A stretch of 64,000 nucleotides of DNA from an uncultured Lachnospiraceae bacterium (GCA_910588655.1 CAJUPJ010000006.1:67660-131659), one strand, 5' to 3'. Shown: positions 52,107-60,333, counted from the stretch's first letter. Translations and numbers: made by a program. Notes: generated by a model not told the origin, from the sequence alone.

Positions 52107-52895
52107 TTAAAAACTTCTGCCTCCGCCACTGCTGTGGCCTCCGCCGCCTCCGCCACCGCTGCTGCCACCACCAGAACTGCCATTGTCGCGTGGCTTTGGG
52201 GTACGTTTTACAGTTGTGTGTGTATATCTGTCAAAACTTCCTATTACCCTTGAATTATTTATATCAAGATATGTGTGGCTGTTTACCGTTGTACGTCCGC
52301 CAGAATTATATGCAATTACTGCAACAGGGACAATACCTGCAATAAGGCATATGACAAACTGGAAAACTGGCGAAAATATTATGCTGTCAAAACGGGGATG
52401 CCTGCCCAGGTATGTATATGACTTCTGGCAGAATATCTGCATTGCAGAATAATAATTTCCATCTGACATATCACTATGCATATCATCTAATATTTTGCCA
52501 CATCTCTTATTGTTTATCATTTCTTGTGCAATGCCATATCCCTGTACTTCATATATACGGTCGCCAGGGCACATTCCAACCATAAGTATTATAACATCCT
52601 TTTCAGGGTACATTGCAACAAACTGTTCCATTGCATAGCCAAAATTGCTGCTGCCGCTGATGCTGCTGTCAGTCCATATATAGACAGATGTATCATATTC
52701 CTTAAGGATTTTATCGCATAAACCCTGTAGCTTTTTCTCTTCATCTGATGATATAATTTCTGCATCATCCTGTATAATTGTTTCTGCACCTGCAGTTTTA
52801 CAGCCTGCTAAGAATGGGATTATTGCCATTAAAATTATAAATACATATCTGCAATATTTTAATATGTAACCTGGTTGTTTTCTGTAAATTACCAT
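52107..52895 (-). CDS. ydjH: TPM-domain membrane protein (YdjH-like)
   Basis: A 262-aa exported protein. A signal or anchor helix is at about 13-31 (ending LAGCKTAG, which could be a lipobox). A TPM (TLP18.3/Psb32/MOLO-1) domain covers about 40-165 with IIQDDAEIISSDEEKKLQ and IYEVQGYGIAQ. One further helix lies near 175-195, and the end is Gly/Ser-rich (GGGSSGGGGGGGHSSGGGR). It overlaps the preceding zinc-ribbon gene by 7 bp and precedes the SPFH gene. It belongs to the membrane-sensing part of the operon. Confidence 0.87.
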   Translation of the reverse strand: MVIYRKQPGYILKYCRYVFIILMAIIPFLAGCKTAGAETIIQDDAEIISSDEEKKLQGLCDKILKEYDTSVYIWTDSSISGSSNFGYAMEQFVAMYPEKDVIILMVGMCPGDRIYEVQGYGIAQEMINNKRCGKILDDMHSDMSDGNYYSAMQIFCQKSYTYLGRHPRFDSIIFSPVFQFVICLIAGIVPVAVIAYNSGGRTTVNSHTYLDINNSRVIGSFDRYTHTTVKRTPKPRDNGSSGGGSSGGGGGGGHSSGGGRSF

Positions 52896-53944
52896 AGTAA
52901 AGGCCCTCCCATAATAACAGTAACCACCCGGCAGATAATAAAAAGCAGTAATGTTATGCCAATAGCACCACCTGCTGCCTTGCCAGCACTTAAAGGCGGT
53001 TTGCCTGCTATTTTGCCAGTCTGGCCGTTCATTGCAAATGTATATTCTGAGTTGTCATAATCATAATATACCATCCATACAGGAAGAAGGGCATATTCTG
53101 CATTTATCTGTTTTGTATGGTATTCCCTGTTTAGTATGTTTTTAGTGGAATATCCCTGTATGCTGCCAGAAATATAATCTTCTATATATTGTGTTGCTCT
53201 TTGCTGTACACGTGGGAACATCTGCCTGTCAGTGTAATTGTATTTTTCTGATATAAAGCCTGCCAGGTATGGTGTGTTAAACTTCTTTAAATTCCGGTAA
53301 TCAAATGGTTCAAGTTTATCCATAAGGTCATCAGGCATTTTTTCAGATGCATCAGCAGGCACATTGTTATATCTTAAGTCAACTTTGCGGTATACATTGA
53401 AATGGCTTGTTTTAGTAACGATATAATCCCCTTCATCATGTGTATGGATTCGTGTACAATGTGCAAAAGCCTCACCCTGTCCTTGTAAATCATAGAGCCA
53501 GAATGGCACATACATGCCTGTCAGGCTTTTAATCCTGTCAGCCTGTTTAAAGTTCTTAGGCATTAAAAGACCATGATGGCACCATTTTTTAAATGCGGCT
53601 TCTGCCTCACTTTTTGATATGGTGAAAGGTATAACCTTTGAGGGGGCAAGTGCACCTGAAAGCCTGTCGCCTAATATAACAGGTGAACCGCAGAAACTGC
53701 AGGTTGTTGCTGTTGTATCTTTATCTGTAAGAAGTATTGCACCACAATTATTGCACTGGTACTGGTTTACCTCATCACCTTCAAATGTTGAAGAATGGAA
53801 ATGTTCTTCAAATTCCCGGAAGTCCTCTGTTTTGTAATTTTCTATTTCTTCACTATGGCCGCAGTTATCACAGTGAAGCCTTCCCGTCTGGCTGTTAAAA
53901 ACCATGTCTGCACCACAGCCAGGGCATTTATACTGGATTACCAT
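52889..53944 (-). CDS. ydjG: Zinc-ribbon membrane protein (YdjG-like)
   Basis: A 351-aa protein with two N-terminal zinc ribbons: CPGCGADMVFNSQTGRLHC then CDNCGHSE (about 7-33), and CNNCGAILL with CSFCGSPV (about 64-90). A central domain follows (GMYVPFWLYDLQGQGEAF) and one C-terminal transmembrane helix (about 325-348). This is the TFIIB-type zinc-finger, single-pass arrangement of YdjG, which with YdjH recruits PspA-like protein to the membrane. It lies 28 bp after the PspA gene. Confidence 0.87.
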   Translation of the reverse strand: MVIQYKCPGCGADMVFNSQTGRLHCDNCGHSEEIENYKTEDFREFEEHFHSSTFEGDEVNQYQCNNCGAILLTDKDTTATTCSFCGSPVILGDRLSGALAPSKVIPFTISKSEAEAAFKKWCHHGLLMPKNFKQADRIKSLTGMYVPFWLYDLQGQGEAFAHCTRIHTHDEGDYIVTKTSHFNVYRKVDLRYNNVPADASEKMPDDLMDKLEPFDYRNLKKFNTPYLAGFISEKYNYTDRQMFPRVQQRATQYIEDYISGSIQGYSTKNILNREYHTKQINAEYALLPVWMVYYDYDNSEYTFAMNGQTGKIAGKPPLSAGKAAGGAIGITLLLFIICRVVTVIMGGPLLW

Positions 53945-53972
53945 AAGCTTCCTTTCCTAAAGGATATTATAA

Positions 53973-54656
53973 TTACTTGCCAAGGCTTGCTTTTAGTGCT
54001 GCAAGTTCATCCTCTATATCAGAATTAGTGCCTGGGGCACTGTCATATTTGGCTTTAAGGTCATCTATTTCGTCATGTCCTGCATTATTAAGCTGTGCCA
54101 TTGCATTTGCTTTGTCAAGCATCTGGTCTGCTTTTTCTTCCATGCGTTCAAAAGCACTGATTGAGCTGTTTGCGCCATTGGAGCTTGAGACCATTTCATT
54201 AATATGTTCCTGTGTGCGCGCAATATTCATTTTGGCTTTAATAGAGTGGCGCTTTTCTTCAAGTTTTGAGATATCTTTTACAAGTTTGTCATTCATTGCA
54301 CGCATGTTTTCTGAATTAGCATGTGCAGCGTCATATATCTGCTGTAGTTCAGCCTGTTTGGCAACAAGTGTCTGTTTCTTCTCAAGAAACAGCCTTGCAT
54401 CACTGTCATTGCCTGCTGAAACAGCTTTAGCAGCATAGTTTTGTATTTTAGTGATTTCATCTTTACATTCATCAAGTTTTCTTTTTGCACGCTGTTCATC
54501 TGCCATAATAGCGGCGGTTTCTGATTTTACTTTGCCAAGGTCGCTGTTTAAATTACGAAGGCACTGGTCAATCATTTTTTCAGGGTCTTCTGCTTTGTCA
54601 AGAAGTGCATTGATATTTGAAGACATAATATCTTTAAAACGTGTTAAAATTCCCAT
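53973..54656 (-). CDS. pspA: PspA/IM30-family envelope-stress protein (YdjF-like)
   Basis: A 227-aa, almost entirely helical coiled-coil protein. The amphipathic N-terminal helix MGILTRFKDIMSSNINALLD and the signature EDPEKMIDQCLRNLNSDLGK (about 22-41) identify PspA/IM30, an ESCRT-III relative that coats and repairs damaged membranes. It is the first gene of the ydjFGHI-like operon and is preceded by AGGAGG. Its partners downstream fit the Firmicutes-type recruitment complex. Confidence 0.93.
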   Translation of the reverse strand: MGILTRFKDIMSSNINALLDKAEDPEKMIDQCLRNLNSDLGKVKSETAAIMADEQRAKRKLDECKDEITKIQNYAAKAVSAGNDSDARLFLEKKQTLVAKQAELQQIYDAAHANSENMRAMNDKLVKDISKLEEKRHSIKAKMNIARTQEHINEMVSSSNGANSSISAFERMEEKADQMLDKANAMAQLNNAGHDEIDDLKAKYDSAPGTNSDIEDELAALKASLGK

Positions 54657-54776
54657 AAGTTCCTCCTTTTCTTACTAGATATGGCATATGCCATATAATA
54701 TTTTACGGGTCTGTTAATATTGTTGCAACTATTATTTATTGTAAAATTTTTTGTTTCAAATGTCAAGGGTAAATTG

Positions 54777-55147
54777 ATAATTTCCAGTTATCTTGTATTT
54801 GTGTTTATGTGGACTAGTGGGCGGACGGTTTCTGTGCCAGAGCCAGAATATTCCGTACAGGAGTACGCTTCTGCTACGGTACAATCTCATTAAGTCCAGA
54901 AAAGATGTTTAAAAATTACATATATTGGGTCTGCTGGCAAATCCAAAGTGCCTTCCATGAAAAAAACACATTTGGAATTTGCCAGCAATCTACACTTTGG
55001 TAATTTATAAAAATATCTTTACATAAATTCTTAACTAAATGACATTGCGCTGCATGGCTTAAAGTACCCCCTTTAATGGAATATTCTGGCTCTGGCACTG
55101 GCAGAAACCGTCCGTTTTTACAAAAACATAAGACAACTATAAAAAAA
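54777..55147 (+). repeat. Structured palindromic repeat, copy C (with nested palindrome)
   Basis: The 5' terminal repeat (54777-54796) is identical to that of copy B; the 3' end is degenerate. The main stem pairs GGACGGTTTCTG through AGAATATTCC (54823-54854) with 55078-55113. The core has GTACGCTTCTGCTACGG and, opposite, GGCTTAAAGTACCCC. Its inner part is replaced by a separate 120-bp palindrome at 54901-55020. Confidence 0.75.
54901..55020. repeat. Nested 120-bp palindrome inside copy C
   Basis: AAAGATGTTT at the left edge pairs with AAATATCTTT at the right, continuing through AAAATTAC/GTAATTT. GCTGGCAAATCCAAA then pairs with TTTGGAATTTGCCAGC (one bulge). It looks like a second small palindromic element inserted into, or grown within, the repeat. 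Confidence 0.65.
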
Positions 55148-55150
55148 TAC

Positions 55151-55315
55151 TTGCATAAAATGTTAATTTATGCTAGAGTATTTGATTGTGATACGTTAAA
55201 TTTCCTTGTTTTTCCCTGTTAGGACATACTGTGTTATAAAACACAATGGTTCTGGTTATCACACAGGGCCAGAGTCATGGGAAGAGCCAGAGACCAGAAG
55301 GAGGTACAGACAGCT
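55151..55315 (+). promoter_or_regulatory. rpsF promoter and structured leader
   Basis: TTGCAT (55151-55156), 17 bp, TAGAGT (55174-55179). The leader can pair TGGTTCTGG with CCAGAGACCA just before the ribosome site. Autoregulatory S6:S18 leader motifs are known at this operon in Firmicutes, but I could not confirm that consensus here. Confidence 0.45.
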
Positions 55316-55603
55316 ATGAATAAATATGAGTTAGCGTTAGTTGTCGATGCTAAGATTGAAGATGAAGTAAGAGCAGCAACTGTCGAAAAGGCAAAAGATT
55401 ATGTAACAAAGGCCGGCGGCAGCATTACAAATGTTGAGGAATGGGGCAAGAAGAAACTTGCTTATGAAATCAGGCATATGAAAGAAGGCTTTTACTACTT
55501 TATCCAGTTTGATGCAGAACCTGAAGTGCCAGGTAAGGTTGAGCAGGTTGTACGCATTATGGATAATGTACTCAGATATTTATGCGTCAGACAGGAAGCA
55601 TAA
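55316..55603 (+). CDS. rpsF: 30S ribosomal protein S6
   Basis: A 95-aa ribosomal protein that binds 16S rRNA together with S18. MNKYELALVVDAKIEDE begins the ferredoxin-like fold, and VEEWGKKKLAYEI with EGFYYFIQFDA are the conserved strands. The start at 55316 follows AAGGAGGT by about 11 nt; 13 extra upstream in-frame codons do not belong to S6. First gene of rpsF-ssb-rpsR. Confidence 0.97.
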   Translation: MNKYELALVVDAKIEDEVRAATVEKAKDYVTKAGGSITNVEEWGKKKLAYEIRHMKEGFYYFIQFDAEPEVPGKVEQVVRIMDNVLRYLCVRQEA

Positions 55604-55625
55604 GAAAGGTAAGGTGTTTCCTTAT

Positions 55626-56087
55626 ATGAATAAGGTTATTTTAGTAGGACGTCTGACACGTGACCCTGATATACGGTATTCTTCAGGAGAAACACAGACA
55701 GCGGTAGCAAGATATACACTTGCAGTAGACCGCAGGTTTAAACGCCAGGGTGATGACCAGACCGCAGATTTTATCAGTTGTGTTGTGTTTGGAAAAGGAG
55801 CAGAATTTGCTGAAAATTATCTTCACCAGGGTATAAAAATCGGAGTAACAGGCCGTATACAGACAGGCAGTTACACTAATAAGGATGGACAGAAGGTTTA
55901 TACTACAGATGTTGTAGTTGAGGAACAGGAATTTGTTGAGAGCAAAGCAGCACAGGCAGCAGCAATGCCAACTGGCGGGTACCAGCAGGCAGCAGCACCA
56001 GCAAGACCTGAACCAGCACAGGCAGCAGGGGATGGCTTTATGAATATTCCTGATGCTATTGAGGAAGAACTGCCATTTAAGTGTTAA
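55626..56087 (+). CDS. ssb: Single-stranded DNA-binding protein
   Basis: A 153-aa SSB. The OB-fold occupies 1-105 (MNKVILVGRLTRDPDIRY, TADFISCVVFGKGAEFAENY, GRIQTGSYTNKDGQKVYTT), then a Gln/Ala/Pro linker and an acidic tip. The tip reads AIEEELPFKC: the usual final Pro-Phe is followed by Lys-Cys, whereas canonical tips end in Phe because its carboxylate contacts partner proteins. The start at 55626 is the family start; GGTAAGGTG lies about 10 nt upstream. Second gene in the rpsF operon. Confidence 0.95.
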   Translation: MNKVILVGRLTRDPDIRYSSGETQTAVARYTLAVDRRFKRQGDDQTADFISCVVFGKGAEFAENYLHQGIKIGVTGRIQTGSYTNKDGQKVYTTDVVVEEQEFVESKAAQAAAMPTGGYQQAAAPARPEPAQAAGDGFMNIPDAIEEELPFKC

Positions 56088-56118
56088 TTACCATTAAATA
56101 ATTAAAGGAGGTTTAGAC

Positions 56119-56379
56119 ATGGCTTACAATAAAGGCGATAAAGAAGGCGCAAGAAGAAGACCTGCCCGCAGAAGAAAGAAAGTATGTGCTTTCTGTGCGG
56201 ATAAAGAGCATGATATAGTTGATTATAAAGATGTTAATAAATTAAAGAGATATGTATCAGAAAGAGGCAAAATCCTTCCTAGAAGGATTACAGGAAACTG
56301 TGCAAAGCACCAGAGGGCTTTAACAGTTGCTGTTAAACGTGCACGCCATGTGGCAATTATGCCTTATACAACTGATTAA
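56119..56379 (+). CDS. rpsR: 30S ribosomal protein S18
   Basis: An 86-aa ribosomal protein, partner of S6. The basic N-terminus (RRRPARRRKKVCAFCADK) includes the CxxC pair; DYKDVNKLKRYVSERGKI and RRITGNCAKHQRALTVAVKR are diagnostic. AAAGGAGG lies 10 nt before the start. Confidence 0.97.
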   Translation: MAYNKGDKEGARRRPARRRKKVCAFCADKEHDIVDYKDVNKLKRYVSERGKILPRRITGNCAKHQRALTVAVKRARHVAIMPYTTD

Positions 56380-56411
56380 TATATTCTGGCAATTCCAAGT
56401 GCAGATTTAGT

Positions 56412-56450
56412 AAAACAACAGTTCTGTTATATAATGGGACTGTTGTTTTT
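56412..56450 (+). terminator. Terminator of the rpsF operon
   Basis: AAAACAACAGT pairs perfectly with ACTGTTGTTTT, with a T-rich 3' arm and tail. Confidence 0.88.
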
Positions 56451-56504
56451 GTCTAAGGATAATAAAGATATACTTTGTATATTTTATAAAGTCCATGTAA
56501 AATA

Positions 56505-56640
56505 AAAAAAGAAACGCCTGGAGAAGCGTTTCTTAAAGGAGAAGGTATGAAAAAATTTAAGCACTTATCAAATGTTTTTGTTTCATTTGATAGGTATATT
56601 ATATTCAAGGTTTGTGAATTACAAATGTGTAAGCTGTGAA
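56505..56640 (+). ncRNA. Candidate small RNA or 30-aa peptide gene
   Basis: A perfect hairpin AAGAAACGC/GCGTTTCTT near 56511-56535 is followed at once by AAAGGAG and ATG at 56547. That ATG opens a 30-codon frame (MKKFKHLSNVFVSF, DRYIIFKVCELQMCKL; stop 56639). A second perfect hairpin (ATCAAATG/CATTTGAT) lies inside the frame. Either a peptide gene with a structured leader or a two-hairpin RNA is possible. No clear terminator follows. Confidence 0.35.
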
Positions 56641-56721
56641 TAAAGTGTAAACATATTGTAAAAATAGTTTTAAGTACCAGATGCAGCAAGGATAAATACC
56701 TTTTGCCACAGCATCATATTA

Positions 56722-57360
56722 TTAAGCTATATCTGTTTTTTTATAAAAATATACAGATATATAAGCAGATATAAGCAGTATAATTATAGATGAAAGAAAC
56801 AATGTACTGTAAATAAGGAGCGGCGGGATATATGGAATAACTACAGGGGTTGTTTTGGCTGTTTTAAGCATTACAGGTGTGATTACAGGTGAAAACATAA
56901 TTATTCCAAGTATGGCAAGCCTGGTTTTTTCGTAGCCGAATTTATATTGTATGGGAAGGTATATTCCTATAAAAACAGAAATTACAAAAAACATAATTAA
57001 AAGCAGCTTGATATCTAATCCTCCAAAAGCAGGGATAAATAATGTTTCAATTGCAAATACAATACAGCAGAATGTGTAAACTGCTATACAGAAGATGTAT
57101 TTGGACAGTACAATTATTTTTCGGGGGAAAGGGGCTGTACACAGTAACATTGCTGCTTTGGGATATTGGTATTCTTTAAGGGATACGTTTTGTATAAGCA
57201 TAAGGACTGTAAAAACAGCAGACAGTATAAAGCCAGGCGTCCCTTTGTATTCAGGCATACGTAAGTATATATATGGGGGCATGGCAGCAGCGGCAAAAAA
57301 CATAAAATACACATATTTTTTTGAAATTATAAAATCTTTTTTAACAAGGTTAAATAACAT
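56722..57360 (-). CDS. ABC-2 type transporter permease
   Basis: A 212-aa integral membrane protein with about six helices (near 17-35, 38-58, 82-100, 105-130, 145-165, 180-205), typical of the small ABC-2 permeases paired with YtrA-type regulators. NLVKKDFIISKKY is the usual amphipathic N-terminus. The start at 57360 follows AAGGAGGGG and overlaps the ATPase gene by 11 bp, so the two are coupled. Substrate unknown; homologues act in cell-envelope stress or acetoin/antibiotic response. Confidence 0.82.
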   Translation of the reverse strand: MLFNLVKKDFIISKKYVYFMFFAAAAMPPYIYLRMPEYKGTPGFILSAVFTVLMLIQNVSLKEYQYPKAAMLLCTAPFPRKIIVLSKYIFCIAVYTFCCIVFAIETLFIPAFGGLDIKLLLIMFFVISVFIGIYLPIQYKFGYEKTRLAILGIIMFSPVITPVMLKTAKTTPVVIPYIPPLLIYSTLFLSSIIILLISAYISVYFYKKTDIA

Positions 57361-58219
57361 TATTATCCCCTCCTTTGATATTCGCAAGCATAATATCTTC
57401 AACAGATGGCCTTTCAATTATGGCATCTGGGATATAGTGCTTTACTTTTTCAGCATGTTTTGTAATTCCTGTAAATCCAAATTCATTTTTGGATATTTTT
57501 AAGAAAAGCCCATATGTCTGGCTGTTAAGTGAACTGGTATCCCCTTTGGCAATTCTGTAAGTGTCTAAAAGTGTATCTTTATCTTCCTGGAAAATAATAT
57601 TGCCGTTATCAATCATAATAAGCATGTCGGCAATTTTATCAAGGTCAGAAGTGATGTGGGTGGAGAAAAGGACTCCCTTGCCGCCATTGTCCATATAATC
57701 TGCAAGAGTATCAATTAACTGGCTTCTGGTTAAAGGGTCAAGCCCGTTTGAGGGTTCATCCATAACCAGCATTTCTGCTTTGTGGGAGAGCGCAAGGGTA
57801 AGTGCGTATTTCATTCTCATTCCTTTGGAAAGTGTGCCTGTTTTTTGTGCAGGGTTTAATGAAAACATATCCATATACCGTTTATAATCTTTTTCAGACC
57901 ATGAATTATAAGCAGAAGAAACCAGATTTTTCATTTCGCCCAGTGTAAGGTCTTCATAAAACCCTCCATCTTCTAAAACAATGCCAAGACGGTTTTTAAC
58001 CTGGCTTTCATTTTTATCCATGTCAAGCCCGAAGAAACTTATATTGCCTGATGTCCTGCCAGCCAGCCCCAGGATAGTACGCAATGTTGTTGTTTTGCCT
58101 GCGCCATTGTTTCCAATAAATCCTGCTATACACCCTCCTGGAATGGAAAATGTTATATTGTTAAGTGAGAAATTGTTATATGATTTGGTTAAACCGGTAA
58201 CTTCTAAAATATTGTTCAT
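57350..58219 (-). CDS. ABC transporter ATPase
   Basis: A 289-aa ATPase with Walker A GNNGAGKTT (36-44), Q-loop IVLEDGGFYEDLT, signature LSKGMRMKYALTL (about 133-145, with the SKGM variant common in this group), Walker B LVMDEPSNGLDP and switch His in STHITSD. The C-terminal 80 residues form the extension seen in ABC-2 exporter ATPases. It lies between the GntR gene (36 bp upstream) and the coupled permease. Confidence 0.92.
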   Translation of the reverse strand: MNNILEVTGLTKSYNNFSLNNITFSIPGGCIAGFIGNNGAGKTTTLRTILGLAGRTSGNISFFGLDMDKNESQVKNRLGIVLEDGGFYEDLTLGEMKNLVSSAYNSWSEKDYKRYMDMFSLNPAQKTGTLSKGMRMKYALTLALSHKAEMLVMDEPSNGLDPLTRSQLIDTLADYMDNGGKGVLFSTHITSDLDKIADMLIMIDNGNIIFQEDKDTLLDTYRIAKGDTSSLNSQTYGLFLKISKNEFGFTGITKHAEKVKHYIPDAIIERPSVEDIMLANIKGGDNNVI

Positions 58220-58255
58220 TTTAATCCTCCTCCATTCTTGCCAAAGCCTGCGGAA

Positions 58256-58630
58256 CTAATCTTCTTCATATAAAATATCCATCATTGCATTAAGTTCTTC
58301 TTTACTGATTTTAAGGGATTTTGCTGTATGTAGCATATCAAGCATCTGCTGTTCAACAAGCCGCCTTTGTGAATCGCGCAGCAGCCCGGGGCTGCCAGCA
58401 GATACAAAAGTACCTATCCCGGCATGGCTTGTGATAAACCCTTCCTGTTCCAGTTCGTCATATACACGCCTTATTGTAAGGACGCTTACTTTAAGCTTAT
58501 TGGCAAATGTGCGTATGGATGGAAGGGCATCTCCTTCAGATAGTTCTTCTTTTAATATTGCATCTTTTATCTGGTCTTTAATCTGCTGGTAAAGCGGGCT
58601 GTCAGAGTTATTGGATATTATTATTTTCAA
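58256..58630 (-). CDS. GntR-family regulator, YtrA subfamily
   Basis: A 124-aa regulator. The winged-helix domain spans about 8-75 (SPLYQQIKDQIKDAIL, ALPSIRTFANKLKVSVLTIR, EQEGFITSHAGIGTFV), with a short helical C-terminal dimerisation segment instead of an effector domain. This is the YtrA type, which controls adjacent ABC transporters. Its promoter carries repeated GTGTATAT sequences that could be its operator. GGAGGG precedes the start. Confidence 0.92.
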   Translation of the reverse strand: MKIIISNNSDSPLYQQIKDQIKDAILKEELSEGDALPSIRTFANKLKVSVLTIRRVYDELEQEGFITSHAGIGTFVSAGSPGLLRDSQRRLVEQQMLDMLHTAKSLKISKEELNAMMDILYEED

Positions 58631-58663
58631 ATGGTATATGCCCTCCTGTTTTAATGTGCTGTT

Positions 58664-58703
58664 ATGATATACACATTATATACACTATATACAATAATGT
58701 CAA
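58664..58703 (-). promoter_or_regulatory. Consensus promoter with repeated operator sites for GntR-ABC operon
   Basis: On the minus strand, TTGACA (58703-58698), 17 bp and TATAAT (58680-58675) are perfect consensus. GTGTATAT occurs twice at 11-bp spacing across and after the -10, suggesting tight repression by the YtrA-like protein. Confidence 0.75.
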
Positions 58704-58720
58704 TAGCTGCTTTTAATGAA

Positions 58721-58761
58721 TTATATAAAAACCCGCCATCCTTTTGTAAGAATGGCGGGTT
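58721..58761 (-). terminator. Terminator of GH13 gene
   Basis: AACCCGCCAT pairs perfectly with ATGGCGGGTT, followed on the minus strand by TTTTATATAA. Confidence 0.87.
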
Positions 58762-58785
58762 GTGTCCTGGTTGGAAATATTAATT

Positions 58786-60333
58786 TTAACATACTATAAA
58801 TGCTGCACTTTCCCCTGCTATATGCAACATTCCGTTTTCTATTGTTGTATCTTTGCCAAGTGAATAGATTACCTCTCCCATGTTATAAGGGCATGGGCAG
58901 CCTGCGTCTTCTGATGAAGGGTTGAGTGCTATTAATATCCTGCAGTCCCCGGCAGACCTTAAGTATACAAGAGGGTATTTTGCTGGTTCACAGTACACAA
59001 ATTCAATTTCACCTGATGCACATAAGGCAGGGTAATTCCTGCGTATTCCTGCAAGCTTTTGTATTTCATGCCATAGTGAATCCTGGTCTGCCATAGCAGC
59101 GGATACAACAGGTGCATCTTCTTGTAAATCCTGCTGTATATAGAGTTTATCTGCTGGTGCATCTGAAAAACCATAGTTTTTTCCATTGTCCCACTGCATA
59201 GGGGTTCTTGCACCAGTACGGTCATATCCGCCTTCAACAGAATTTAGTTCAAGGTGGCGCATCCCGGTTTCATCACCATAGTATATAAATGGCACGCCTG
59301 GCATGGACATAAGGAAAGCATATACAAGTTTAAGTTCCTGGCAGTCAAGGTATTTTCTTATACGTTCCATGTCATGGTTGCCAGAAGGTATGCACATCAT
59401 GCCTTTTTTATTGGTTAGGTTATAGTTTTTTGTATAAGTTTCTATAAAAGGAAAGGCATCCCCTTTGCCCTCACGGCTGAAATATGGGTGTTCACAGCGG
59501 AATAAATCCAGATAGTGCGAAGGGCCGAAATGTAGGAGGAAATCCATATGAAATCCGCCTATAAGGGATTTATCTGGCTCTCCCCATTCTGAAACAAGTA
59601 CCGCATCTGGAAAGTCTTTATCAAGGAAAGCCCGTATATCCTGCCATAATTTAATTGTTTCTGTGCTGTCTGTGTCATTTTTAACAAGAGAACCTGCCAT
59701 ATCCACACGGAAGCCGTCACAGCCTTTTGAAAGCCAGAAGTGCATTGCATCTTTCATTGCCTGTCTTGTTGCAAGTGCTTCTGGTGAATTTACTGCGCTC
59801 TGCCAAGGCTCAGATGGATTGGCAAAGCCATAGTTTAGCGCAGGCTGGTTTGAGAAAAAGTTGGTTGCAACATTTCCGTTACGCTGGTACAGCCCTCTTA
59901 AAGAACCTGTTATGCTCCCATAACCTGTTACATCTGTCCATATACTGTCACTCCAGATATACCTGCCTGAATACTCGTTTGGTTCTGCCTTGCATGACTC
60001 TTTAAACCACGGATGTTCTATAGATGTGTGCCCTGGCACAAGGTCTAAAATAACATGCATTTCCCGTTTGTGTGCTTCTTCAAAAAGTCTGGTTAAATCT
60101 TTATTAGTGCCATAACGGGGTGCTACCTGGCAATAGTCTGCAACATCATAGCCGGCATCCCCGAAAGGTGACAAGTAGCATGGATTAAGCCATAATGCAT
60201 TACATCCAAGCTCTTTTATATAGTCCAGTTTGCTGGTGATTCCCGGAATATCCCCAATGCCGTCACCATTACTGTCATAAAAACTCTGTGGATAAATTTC
60301 ATAAAAGATACTTTTTTCGAGCCAATGTTCCAT
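58786..60333 (-). CDS. GH13 alpha-glucosidase (oligo-1,6-glucosidase type)
   Basis: A 515-aa cytoplasmic GH13 enzyme without a signal peptide. The four GH13 motifs are seen: LDLVPGHTS (about 97), GFRVDMAGS with nucleophile Asp (about 210), VLVSEWGEP with acid Glu (about 248) and SGNHDMER with the stabilising Asp (about 321). The small C-terminal beta domain ends in ESAAFIVC. Typical action is release of glucose from short alpha-glucans or isomalto-type sugars taken up by the cell. The start at 60333 follows GGGGGATTATT; a frame extending to 60354 lacks a better site. It is divergent from an AraC regulator likely to control it. Confidence 0.9.
   Translation of the reverse strand: MEHWLEKSIFYEIYPQSFYDSNGDGIGDIPGITSKLDYIKELGCNALWLNPCYLSPFGDAGYDVADYCQVAPRYGTNKDLTRLFEEAHKREMHVILDLVPGHTSIEHPWFKESCKAEPNEYSGRYIWSDSIWTDVTGYGSITGSLRGLYQRNGNVATNFFSNQPALNYGFANPSEPWQSAVNSPEALATRQAMKDAMHFWLSKGCDGFRVDMAGSLVKNDTDSTETIKLWQDIRAFLDKDFPDAVLVSEWGEPDKSLIGGFHMDFLLHFGPSHYLDLFRCEHPYFSREGKGDAFPFIETYTKNYNLTNKKGMMCIPSGNHDMERIRKYLDCQELKLVYAFLMSMPGVPFIYYGDETGMRHLELNSVEGGYDRTGARTPMQWDNGKNYGFSDAPADKLYIQQDLQEDAPVVSAAMADQDSLWHEIQKLAGIRRNYPALCASGEIEFVYCEPAKYPLVYLRSAGDCRILIALNPSSEDAGCPCPYNMGEVIYSLGKDTTIENGMLHIAGESAAFIVC

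Noticed and set aside
54916..55098. 60-codon minus-strand frame in repeat copy C
   Set aside because: Lies wholly inside palindromic repeat DNA with no initiation signal.
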